Assembly (NCBI GenBank): GCA_964492065.1
Contig: CAZBHH010000039.1
Coordinates: 1 to 16,638 of the forward strand
Reading direction: 5' to 3'
DNA: 16,638 bases
Source: JADKAC01 sp964492065
GTDB lineage: Bacteria > Bacteroidota > Bacteroidia > Chitinophagales > BACL12
Below are positions 7,034 to 14,113 of this stretch, in pieces. The position numbers were made by a program, and so were the translations under genes. The number at the start of each line of letters is the position of its first letter. Position 1 is the stretch's first letter. Below the pieces are notes generated by a model. It was given only the letters and a program-made list of their open reading frames with translations. It ran no database searches and was not told the origin of the DNA.

Positions 7034-8950
7034 TTATTTCTTTTTGCCTTTGCGCATGGCTTCCTGTTGTTTCATGGCTTCTTCCAGCCGTTGAGCAAAC
7101 TTTGATTTTTTCACCGGCTTGGCTTTGTTTTCCTGGATCTGTGCATGTATGGCTGCATCGTTAATCAGGAACCTGCGAATACCCCATTGCTGGCCAAATG
7201 TCACCATATTGCTCACAAAATAATAATAAGTCAGCCCCGCAGGTGAACTGTTGAGAAAGAATAAAAAGAACACGGGCATCATATACTGAATCCAACGCAT
7301 CTCCTTTGTCAGCCCTGACGCCTGGGTCATATTCATACGCATATACAGGATGGAAGACAGCGTCATCAAAATACAAAAAATACTCAAATGGCTGCCGATA
7401 AAAGGTAAATCGGCATTCCAGCGAATAATATCGTCGTAGCTGGACAAGTCGTCAGCCCATAAAAAGGATTGTTGCCGCAATTCGATAGCCCCCGGAAAGA
7501 ACCGGAACAATGCGATGAGAATAGGCATAGAGAGCAAAGTAGGAATACAACCGCCCAGCGGGTTAACGCCTGCCTTGCGGAAAAGTTTGAGTTGTTCCTG
7601 CCCCATCTTCGCCTGGTCATCCTTAAATTTCTCCCGCATTTCTGCAATCTCGGGTTGCAACACCCGCATCTTGGCCATTGATAAATACGAGCGGTAGGTG
7701 AGCGGAGTGAGTGCGAGTTTGATAATTATGGTCATCAGCAAAATGATCAAACCGTAGTTGTTTAAAAATCCGCCGAGGAAATTAAATAAAGGTATTACCA
7801 CCCAGCGATTGATAACCCTGAAAATACTGGAGCCCGTCGGCACGATTGTCTCCAACCCGATATCCAATGCGTGTAAATCGGTAAAGCGGTTGGGTGCAAA
7901 ATACCACTGCATCGGCATTTCGAACTGCGATTGATTATTGAATGTGACGAATAATTCGGCGTAGCATCTCTTTACATAAGCGGATGTGTCGTCGGACACT
8001 ACACCCATGTAACCCTGGTTGTCAAATCCATTCCTGGCAATGAGGGTTGTATTAAAAAATTGTTGCTGGCAACTCAGCCATTTCACCGTTGCATCGAATT
8101 CTATATTTCCATTGGCCGATTTATAATCGATATCGCCGTTTTTGTAACTGAAGTAAAACTTGGAGTACTGTCTTTCGTATTTAATATTTTTTTCCTGCTC
8201 CTGCATATCGTTTTGCCAGTTGATTTTCAGGAAAGCGAGGTTTGCAGGTATCACTTCGTTAAAACCGGTAAGCTTTATGGTATAGTCCACCAGGTAACTC
8301 GTATCATTAAAGGCATACACCTGGTCGAGGTATTTGCCCTCGCCGGCGCTTGCACGCAATGAAACCGATTTACCCGGTACGTTTTCCAGTACGGTAAAAT
8401 ACAGGCTGTCGGTATTCAACCTTTTGTCATTGTCGTAAAAAAATGTGTAATTGAAATGGTTTGATTTGCCGTGAACCAGCATCAGTGGTTCGCCATCGTA
8501 CTGTTTATATTCTTTTAACTGTACCTGTTGAATTTCGCCGCCACGGGTATCGATACCGATGCGGAGTTTATCGTTCTCCAATACGACGAGCTCCTGTTTG
8601 CCCTGCATGGAGCCGGCGAAAGGACCGGTATATTGTTTGGAGGAATCTTCCCGCAGGGTTGTCAATTCGGGTTGAAGCACAGTGAGTGAGTCGTAGATGC
8701 TCAGCCATTCGGTTTCGGTGAGCGAATCGGCCAGGACAGATGAATCGGCATGCGCCTTTGCCCAGGCGATTTTTTCATTTGCCGCATGCTTCAAACTGTC
8801 GGCAATGCGCATTTCCTGTGCCTGGCGTATGCTGTCCTGTTGCATCGCCTGTTCAATGCGTGCCTTTTGAGAGATATTGCTTTGAATGACCAGGTAACCG
8901 ATAAACAGTACACCGAGCAGCACAAACCCAATAATTGTATTACGATCCAT
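7034..8950 (-). CDS. yidC: Membrane protein insertase YidC
   Basis: Inserts and folds inner-membrane proteins, alone or with the Sec translocon. The 638 aa length fits the Gram-negative form. Residues 5-22 are the first membrane helix, about 110-370 the periplasmic P1 domain, and about 370-580 the five-helix insertase core with the conserved MAKMRVLQPEIAEMREKF (425-442), NPLGGCIPTLLSMPILIALF (463-482) and a final membrane block near 555-575. The hydrophilic-groove position that is Arg366 in E. coli YidC appears to be Lys411 here (MTIIIKLALTPLTY). The C-terminal tail is Lys-rich (KKSKFAQR ... KGKKK), as expected for ribosome contact. It follows pyrG by 47 bp in the same direction, and a perfect TAnnTTTG element in that gap suggests an additional promoter. 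Confidence 0.97.
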   Translation of the reverse strand: MDRNTIIGFVLLGVLFIGYLVIQSNISQKARIEQAMQQDSIRQAQEMRIADSLKHAANEKIAWAKAHADSSVLADSLTETEWLSIYDSLTVLQPELTTLREDSSKQYTGPFAGSMQGKQELVVLENDKLRIGIDTRGGEIQQVQLKEYKQYDGEPLMLVHGKSNHFNYTFFYDNDKRLNTDSLYFTVLENVPGKSVSLRASAGEGKYLDQVYAFNDTSYLVDYTIKLTGFNEVIPANLAFLKINWQNDMQEQEKNIKYERQYSKFYFSYKNGDIDYKSANGNIEFDATVKWLSCQQQFFNTTLIARNGFDNQGYMGVVSDDTSAYVKRCYAELFVTFNNQSQFEMPMQWYFAPNRFTDLHALDIGLETIVPTGSSIFRVINRWVVIPLFNFLGGFLNNYGLIILLMTIIIKLALTPLTYRSYLSMAKMRVLQPEIAEMREKFKDDQAKMGQEQLKLFRKAGVNPLGGCIPTLLSMPILIALFRFFPGAIELRQQSFLWADDLSSYDDIIRWNADLPFIGSHLSIFCILMTLSSILYMRMNMTQASGLTKEMRWIQYMMPVFFLFFLNSSPAGLTYYYFVSNMVTFGQQWGIRRFLINDAAIHAQIQENKAKPVKKSKFAQRLEEAMKQQEAMRKGKKK

Positions 8951-8960
8951 AATAGAGCCG

Positions 8961-8968
8961 CAAAACTA
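8961..8968 (-). promoter_or_regulatory. Candidate -7 promoter element for yidC (TAGTTTTG)
   Basis: On the minus strand TAGTTTTG matches the Bacteroidota -7 consensus TAnnTTTG exactly. It lies in the 47-bp gap after pyrG, ten bases before the yidC ATG, so the leader of the transcript would be only a few bases long. No TTTG at the -33 spacing is visible, which lowers confidence. Confidence 0.4.
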
Positions 8969-8997
8969 AACAGAAATAGCTAAAGCGTTGCCGGGGC

Positions 8998-10665
8998 TTA
9001 TACCCGAAGCCCTGATGGATGTTTGGCTGTTAAAACTGCAGCGGATTGCGGATTCTCCTTGTGGTGGATAGCGGCTTTCACAAACTCGACAAACAGGGGG
9101 TGCGGGTGCTCTACCTTACTCTTTAATTCGGGGTGGAACTGTACGCCGACAAACCAGGGATGACTTTTTAATTCCACGATTTCAATCAGATTTTGCTGTG
9201 GATTCAACCCCGTTGCCATCATGCCGGCGGCTTCAAAATCTTTGAGATACGCATTGTTAAATTCGTAGCGGTGGCGATGGCGCTCGCTTATCAGTTGAGT
9301 TTTATAAGCCTCATAGGCATGCGTTTTTTTAAACAACCTGCAATCGTAGGCGCCCAATCGCATGGTGCCTCCCATTTCCACAATTTCTTTTTGTTCTTCC
9401 ATCTTGTCGATTACCGGGTGTTTCGTCCTGGCATTCATCTCGGTGGAATGCGCATCGGCCAGGCCCAGCACATTGCGTGCAAACTCGATGACCGCACACT
9501 GCATGCCGAGGCAAATGCCGAAAAACGGGATATTATTTTCACGCACGTACTTTATAGCGGTTATTTTTCCTTCAATGCCCCGCTCGCCAAACCCCGGCGC
9601 TACCAGCACTCCGTGCATCTCACCGATTTTTTCCCCGACATTTTCGGGCGTGATATACTCCGATTGGATGTAATGCACCTGTACTTTACATTCATTTTCC
9701 GCTCCGGCATGAATAAAGGATTCCAGGATGGACTTATAGGCGTCCTGCAATTCAACGTATTTGCCAACGAGGGCAATTTTCACCGTCTTGGTCGGGTTTT
9801 TCAACCGGCTTAAGAACTCCTTCCACGATACCAGATCGGGCTCGCCGTGATGGGGCAGTTTTAACTTTGCCAGGACGATATCGTCCAGGTTTTCCTTGAG
9901 CAGCGACAGCGGCACATCGTAGATGGTGGTAACATCTATCGCCTCAATTACGGCATTGATATTTACGTTGCAGAACAATGCGATCTTCCTGCGCAATTCT
10001 TTTGTGAGCGGGTGTTCGGTACGGCAAACCAGAATATCGGCCTGCAGTCCCGATTCCAAAAGGAGTTTTACGGAGTGTTGTGTCGGCTTGGTTTTTAACT
10101 CGCCGGCGGATGCTAAAAACGGAATCAGGGTGAGATGTACGATAATACACCGGGTATGGCCCAATTTCCATTTCAACTGCCGCACCGCTTCGATATAGGG
10201 CAGCGATTCGATATCGCCGACCGTCCCGCCGATTTCGGTAATGACGATATCGTACTTCTCACTTTCGCCCAAAAGCAGCATGCGCCGTTGTATTTCATCG
10301 GTAATGTGTGGAATGACCTGTACGGTTTTGCCGAGATAATCGCCTGTGCGCTCGCGGTTTATTACCGTTTGATACACGGCGCCGGTGGTCACATTGTTGG
10401 CCTGCGATGTTTCCACTCCAAGGAATCGCTCGTAATGTCCCAGGTCGAGATCGGTTTCCGCACCGTCGTCGGTGACGTAGCATTCGCCGTGCTCATACGG
10501 GTTCAAAGTACCCGGATCCACATTGATATAGGGGTCAAATTTCTGGATAGTCACCCTGAGGCCGTGGCCTTGCAGCAATTTTGCCAATGATGCGGAAAAA
10601 ATGCCCTTGCCTAATGATGATGTTACACCGCCCGTAACGAAAATATACTTGCAATTTGATTTCAT
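8998..10665 (-). CDS. pyrG: CTP synthase
   Basis: Makes CTP from UTP, ATP and glutamine, the last step of de novo pyrimidine nucleotide synthesis; cytosolic tetramer in known members. I chose the ATG at 10665, giving 555 aa, because homologous sequence begins there (MKSNCKYIFVTGG); a further 116 in-frame codons upstream run across the gap and into kdsB and are not coding in this frame. The synthetase domain has the P-loop GGVTSSLGKG (12-21) and the Mg site region DPYINVDPGT (44-53). The class I glutaminase domain has the nucleophile Cys385 (FGICLGMQC) and the pair His511/Glu513 (VQFHPEL). It lies 116 bp after kdsB, and the product feeds KdsB, which uses CTP. Confidence 0.97.
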   Translation of the reverse strand: MKSNCKYIFVTGGVTSSLGKGIFSASLAKLLQGHGLRVTIQKFDPYINVDPGTLNPYEHGECYVTDDGAETDLDLGHYERFLGVETSQANNVTTGAVYQTVINRERTGDYLGKTVQVIPHITDEIQRRMLLLGESEKYDIVITEIGGTVGDIESLPYIEAVRQLKWKLGHTRCIIVHLTLIPFLASAGELKTKPTQHSVKLLLESGLQADILVCRTEHPLTKELRRKIALFCNVNINAVIEAIDVTTIYDVPLSLLKENLDDIVLAKLKLPHHGEPDLVSWKEFLSRLKNPTKTVKIALVGKYVELQDAYKSILESFIHAGAENECKVQVHYIQSEYITPENVGEKIGEMHGVLVAPGFGERGIEGKITAIKYVRENNIPFFGICLGMQCAVIEFARNVLGLADAHSTEMNARTKHPVIDKMEEQKEIVEMGGTMRLGAYDCRLFKKTHAYEAYKTQLISERHRHRYEFNNAYLKDFEAAGMMATGLNPQQNLIEIVELKSHPWFVGVQFHPELKSKVEHPHPLFVEFVKAAIHHKENPQSAAVLTAKHPSGLRV

Positions 10666-10747
10666 TGTTCGAAATGTTACGGGTTTTAAAGGTAAGACAA
10701 TTTTCGCAGGGCAGTATAAAAACCGCCGAATGTATTTCAACAAACTG

Positions 10748-10768
10748 TGCAAAGTGCAATTTGCAATT
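10748..10768. repeat. Three tandem heptamers upstream of pyrG
   Basis: Plus-strand bases read TGCAAAG, TGCAATT, TGCAATT in direct tandem, and the junction of the last two forms the palindrome TGCAATTTGCA (10755-10765). This lies in the kdsB-pyrG gap, about 83 bp upstream of the pyrG ATG. A regulatory site is possible but unproven. A -7-like element with one mismatch (TACCTTTA on the minus strand, 10687-10694) lies nearer to pyrG. Confidence 0.35.
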
Positions 10769-10781
10769 CCTGAAAATGAAA

Positions 10782-11534
10782 TTATCGCAATTTTTTCAGC
10801 GCCTGTTCCAGGTCTTCGGGCGTATCTATCCCGATGCTCTGCACAGTAGTTTGCACCACCCGCAAGTTGAATCCGTAATACATCCATCGCAATTGTTCGA
10901 GCGACTCGGTTTTTTCGAGCGCCACCGGCCGCAGGGCCGTCAACTGTTTCAGAATTGCCGTCCTGTAACCGTAAATACCGATGTGTTTGAGGTAGGGAAA
11001 TGCCTCTCGCCATAACTCGGGTGCGCCGGCGCCGCGGGGGTTGCGGAAATACGGTATCGGGTTGCGGGAGAAAAACAAAGCATCCCGTTGTTTATTGCAT
11101 ACCACCTTCACCGTGTTTGGGTTAAAAATTTCATCTGCGTTTGCAATGGGAGTGGCAAGTGTGACTATACCGGTGGATGTATCTTTAAATGCATTGATGA
11201 CGCTGCGGATTTGCAGCGGGGCGATAAAGGGTTCATCGCCCTGGATATTGATGACGATATCAAATGATTCGCTCAGCTTTTCGATTGCCTCGCTGCATCG
11301 CTCGGTACCGCTTTTGTGTTTCGGCGATGTCATCACGGCCTTGCCGTTATGCTGTAGCACGTGGTTGTAAATGCGTTTGTCGTCGGTTGCCACAACTACT
11401 TCATGTAATTGTTTTACTTTCCCGGCTTGCCGGTACACACGCATAATCATGCTGGTGTCGCCGATCATCGCCAACGGCTTTCCCGGGAAACGGGTGCTGT
11501 GGTATCTGGCCGGAATAATGCCGATTATTTTCAT
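10782..11534 (-). CDS. kdsB: 3-deoxy-manno-octulosonate cytidylyltransferase (CMP-Kdo synthetase)
   Basis: Activates Kdo with CTP to CMP-Kdo, the donor for the inner core of lipopolysaccharide; cytosolic. The 250 aa length is typical. Visible motifs are the nucleotide-binding start IIPARYHSTRFPGKPL (6-21), the substrate loop HKSGTERC (73-80), INIQGDEPFI (95-104) with the Mg-binding Asp100, and the C-terminal IGIDTPEDL (234-242) with the second acidic ligand Asp237. The start lies 3 bases after the stop of the NfeD-family gene, so the two are almost certainly co-transcribed, and pyrG downstream supplies CTP. Confidence 0.96.
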   Translation of the reverse strand: MKIIGIIPARYHSTRFPGKPLAMIGDTSMIMRVYRQAGKVKQLHEVVVATDDKRIYNHVLQHNGKAVMTSPKHKSGTERCSEAIEKLSESFDIVINIQGDEPFIAPLQIRSVINAFKDTSTGIVTLATPIANADEIFNPNTVKVVCNKQRDALFFSRNPIPYFRNPRGAGAPELWREAFPYLKHIGIYGYRTAILKQLTALRPVALEKTESLEQLRWMYYGFNLRVVQTTVQSIGIDTPEDLEQALKKLR

Positions 11535-11537
11535 AAA

Positions 11538-12911
11538 TCAGGAAATTTTTCTCACCACAACAAAGCTGTTTTTTGCCGCAATAACTTTAATGCGATCGCC
11601 TTTGGAAATATAATCGCCTTCGGTTTGACCGTCAATCCGCTCCCCGTCAATTTCCACTTTCCCCGAAGGGCGCAAATCGGAAACGGCAATACCCGTTCTG
11701 CCAACAAATCGCGGCAACAGGGGGATGTTGGTGTGATATCCTTCACCGCTCGTCTCGCTGGTTTGCAGCGATATTTTTTTAAATAATCCCGAGTTGAGGA
11801 AACGGCCGAAAAAGCCGATTATGACGCCCATAGTCAAGAGTATGGCGGCAACGACAACGGCAAAAGATTCCACGATGGCACCGGTACCGGTAAAGTCAAA
11901 ATTGAACCCGCGGTTTTGCAGCATACTCAACAGCAGTCCGGTGAAAATCAGCGCAATCCCCGAAATACCGGCAATGCCAAAGCCCGGGATAACAAAAATT
12001 TCGACGGCTAACAAAGCGAGTCCCAGTACGAATAACAGTATTTCCCAGTTCTGCGCCAGCCCCTCGAAATACAAGGGTGCAAAATAGAGCAGTGCGGCCA
12101 CCACGGCAATTATCAACGGAAAACCGATACCGGGGGATTGCAGCTCGAAATACAAGCCCAGGAAAATAAAAGTGATACACAAACCCCGCAATACGGGATT
12201 GAGGAAAAATTCCATCATTCTATCCACGGCAGTGGCCTCGTAGCCGGTTATCATATAATCGTCAACGCCAGCGGCAGCAAGAGCGGCTTCCGCATTTTCC
12301 ATCTGCCCGTCGCAAAATCCGTATTGCAGCGCTTCGCTGGTAGTCAGCGTCAGCACCTGGCCGGAATCAATAATGCCCGGAATAGTCTTCACCGCTCCCA
12401 CCATCGCCTCCGCCATCTCAGGGTTGCGGTGATTGGCCTCGGCGGTTGCCCGCATCATGCCCCGCATGTAGCTCTGGTATTTATCGGGCATCACGTTGCC
12501 GCTCTGGTCAACGACACTTGCCGCACCGATTTTTGCAATCGGATGCATATAAATACTGTCGCATGCCAATGCAATTAAAGCCCCTGCCGAGGCGGCATTG
12601 TTGGTGATATACACGATAACCGGGATTTTGGTTGCCAGCAGTTTGGTGCGGATGCTGTCGGCGGCGTCCAACATACCGCCGTAAGTGTCCATGCTTATCA
12701 AAATATAATCGGCCTGAAGGGCCTCCGCTTCTTCGACTGCATGTTTTACGGTGCGCCACATGGCGGGCATTATATCTTTGTGGATTTCAAAATAGTACAC
12801 CTGCTTCTGTCCATCATTATCCACACTGCCCGAGCCGGAAACTACTGTCCACAATAGTGTAAACCCCACAATAAAACTGTAAAAACCCTTATGTGGAAAG
12901 TATTTGCGCAT
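11538..12911 (-). CDS. NfeD-family membrane serine protease (long form)
   Basis: Predicted membrane-bound ClpP/crotonase-fold protease of 457 aa. Residues about 10-28 are a signal or anchor helix. The protease domain (about 36-215) has the oxyanion-loop motif SMDTYGGML (73-81) and the candidate nucleophile Ser108 in NNAASAGAL; Lys144 in MPDKYQSY is the probable partner of a Ser-Lys dyad by analogy with archaeal PH1510. Four or so membrane helices follow (about 235-365), then a soluble NfeD OB-fold domain (about 385-457: GRTGIAVSDLRPSGKVEIDG). Family members usually work with a stomatin/slipin partner, but none is encoded next to it here. It is the first gene of the leftward run into kdsB. No clean promoter was seen upstream on the minus strand. 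Confidence 0.92.
   Translation of the reverse strand: MRKYFPHKGFYSFIVGFTLLWTVVSGSGSVDNDGQKQVYYFEIHKDIMPAMWRTVKHAVEEAEALQADYILISMDTYGGMLDAADSIRTKLLATKIPVIVYITNNAASAGALIALACDSIYMHPIAKIGAASVVDQSGNVMPDKYQSYMRGMMRATAEANHRNPEMAEAMVGAVKTIPGIIDSGQVLTLTTSEALQYGFCDGQMENAEAALAAAGVDDYMITGYEATAVDRMMEFFLNPVLRGLCITFIFLGLYFELQSPGIGFPLIIAVVAALLYFAPLYFEGLAQNWEILLFVLGLALLAVEIFVIPGFGIAGISGIALIFTGLLLSMLQNRGFNFDFTGTGAIVESFAVVVAAILLTMGVIIGFFGRFLNSGLFKKISLQTSETSGEGYHTNIPLLPRFVGRTGIAVSDLRPSGKVEIDGERIDGQTEGDYISKGDRIKVIAAKNSFVVVRKIS
12817..12825 (+). other. DnaA-box-like 9-mer TTATCCACA
   Basis: Exact match to the classical DnaA box, lying inside the 5' part of the NfeD-family gene and 109 bp before a close pair of further matches in the neighbouring intergenic region. 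On its own it could be chance; the clustering is what makes it worth listing. Confidence 0.3.
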
Positions 12912-12931
12912 ACGCTCAAAGTCTATTTTTG
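12903..12931 (+). promoter_or_regulatory. Promoter of the LysM gene (TTTG-N17-TATTTTTG)
   Basis: TTTG at 12903-12906 and TATTTTTG at 12924-12931 are separated by 17 bases and match the Bacteroidota -33 and -7 consensus (TTTG ... TAnnTTTG) exactly. Transcription would start near 12936 and run rightwards into the LysM gene. The -33 element overlaps the first codons of the divergent NfeD-family gene. Confidence 0.65.
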
Positions 12932-12933
12932 CT

Positions 12934-12953
12934 TGTGAATAAAATGTGAATAA
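12934..12953 (-). other. Two DnaA-box-like 9-mers (TGTGAATAA twice, 11 bp apart)
   Basis: TGTGAATAA at 12934-12942 and again at 12945-12953 each match the relaxed DnaA box TTATNCACA on the minus strand, spaced one helical turn apart and followed by an AT-rich tract (12951-12985). They sit at or just after the expected start of the LysM transcript, so they could be an operator, a DnaA-responsive site or part of a replication origin. None of these is shown. Confidence 0.35.
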
Positions 12954-13012
12954 GCAATAAAAACTAAAAAAATCAAGTTATTCTGATGGAAGTTTTACTG
13001 CAAAACAAAAAT

Positions 13013-13939
13013 ATGAAAAGAATTTGCTTGCTGATACTATTCGTGGTTTGGGTGTGGAGTTTAATGGCGATGCCGGCAGATTCCGTTGGTATTAAACAGA
13101 TTTCCGGACAGCCGTATATTGTGTATCAGTTGAGCGCCGGAGAAACGGTATATGCCCTGAGCCGCAAGTACGATGTCAGCTATCAGAGCATTGCCGAAGC
13201 AAATCCCGGTGTGGATTTAAATGCAATGCAACTCGGCCAGGAAATCCTGATTCCGTTGGCAACGAAAAAAAATGCGGCTTCCACCCCCGCCGCAGGCAAT
13301 TTTCACATTGTCGCCCATGGCGAAACCGTTTATAGCATTGCCAAACTCTATACAACGGATGTAAATACCTTACTTAAGCTTAACCCCGAAATAACCAACA
13401 ATACCATAAAAATCGGCCAGGTGCTGCATATCCCTGCGCAGGCGGTCGCCATTGTTCAAAATGGCAACAATAGTGGGGAAAAAAATTCACAGTTGTCCTC
13501 AGTCGATACACCCGTTCAACCCCAGGCGGATGCATCCACATCCACAAATAATGCACCCCAGGAAATTACTTTTTCCAGGCCGGACAAGAACAAATCCTTT
13601 GCTCAACTGTTTGCAGAATACAAGTTTATGGATTTGATACCGGTGAGCGAAAAAGGCGTTGCCACATGGATTGAGGGCAGTGCAGACATGCAGGTAACCA
13701 ATGGCAGGTACTACGCTTTGAACAACCAGGCGCCGATAGGATCCATTGTGAAAGTGCGCAACCTGATGAACAACCGCGAGATTTATGCCAAGGTGATTGG
13801 CACGTTATCTGATACTGAGGTGAGCGAAAAAATACTGATAAAACTCTCGGCGGGTGCAGCCGAACAATTAAATGTACTGGATGCACGTTTTGTATCGGAA
13901 ATCACCCATTACGAAGCGCCGGAAGAAGTAAAGAAGTAA
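13013..13939 (+). CDS. Secreted LysM protein with RlpA-like double-psi beta-barrel domain
   Basis: Predicted cell-envelope protein of 308 aa that should bind peptidoglycan. I chose the ATG at 13013 because it starts a normal signal peptide (MKRICLLILFVVWVWSLMAM); an in-frame ATG at 12986 would add nine polar residues. Two LysM domains are at about 35-81 (YQLSAGETVYALSRKYDVS ... LGQEILIP) and 97-142 (HIVAHGETVYSIAKLYTTD ... IGQVLHIP). A Ser/Thr/Gln-rich linker follows to about 190, then a C-terminal domain (about 220-300: YYALNNQAPIGSIVKVRNL ... LIKLSAGAAEQLNVL) resembling the RlpA double-psi barrel. The Asp-Arg-Gly-Pro loop usual in lytic RlpA is replaced by VIGTLSDTEVSEK, so lytic activity is doubtful and a binding role more likely. 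It has its own promoter upstream and a terminator downstream, so it is probably monocistronic. Confidence 0.9.
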   Translation: MKRICLLILFVVWVWSLMAMPADSVGIKQISGQPYIVYQLSAGETVYALSRKYDVSYQSIAEANPGVDLNAMQLGQEILIPLATKKNAASTPAAGNFHIVAHGETVYSIAKLYTTDVNTLLKLNPEITNNTIKIGQVLHIPAQAVAIVQNGNNSGEKNSQLSSVDTPVQPQADASTSTNNAPQEITFSRPDKNKSFAQLFAEYKFMDLIPVSEKGVATWIEGSADMQVTNGRYYALNNQAPIGSIVKVRNLMNNREIYAKVIGTLSDTEVSEKILIKLSAGAAEQLNVLDARFVSEITHYEAPEEVKK

Positions 13940-13973
13940 ATAGGTTCAATTGTTTCATAAATTAGGTTTAGAG

Positions 13974-14000
13974 ACCCCGATTGATTCGGGGTTTTTTTTT
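13974..14000 (+). terminator. Rho-independent terminator after the LysM gene
   Basis: ACCCCGA (13974-13980) pairs with TCGGGGT (13986-13992) around the loop TTGAT and is followed by an unbroken run of T to 14000. It lies 34 bp after the LysM stop. Confidence 0.88.
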
Positions 14001-14097
14001 GCCCAAAACTTTCCGGCAGCACGGGCACAGGTTTGCGATGGTCTAAACCGCCGGGACTGTGGATGGCGGCATGTCAATTTTTCAATTGATTTCAAAT

Positions 14098-14105
14098 TAC
14101 CTTTG
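14098..14105 (+). promoter_or_regulatory. Candidate -7 promoter element for the ABC transporter (TACCTTTG)
   Basis: Exact match to TAnnTTTG, eight bases before the ATG at 14114. A -33 TTTG at the usual spacing is not evident. With the terminator just upstream, the transporter needs a promoter in 14001-14113, which supports the call. The transcript would have almost no leader. Confidence 0.5.
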
Positions 14106-14113
14106 CGCAAGCT

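Noticed and set aside
9193..9813. 206-codon open frame on the plus strand within pyrG
   Set aside because: It is antisense to a highly conserved pyrG region and has no recognisable family features.
10666..11013. In-frame extension of pyrG by 116 codons upstream
   Set aside because: CTP synthase homology begins at the ATG at 10665, and the extension overlaps kdsB in another frame and has no recognisable protein features.
12138..12578. 146-codon open frame on the plus strand within the NfeD-family gene
   Set aside because: It is antisense to conserved protease and membrane segments, with a composition typical of a shadow frame.
12912..12985. Minus-strand promoter for the NfeD-family gene
   Set aside because: The nearest candidates (TAGTTTTT, and TAGACTTTG with a three-base spacer) do not fit the consensus and spacing well enough to list.
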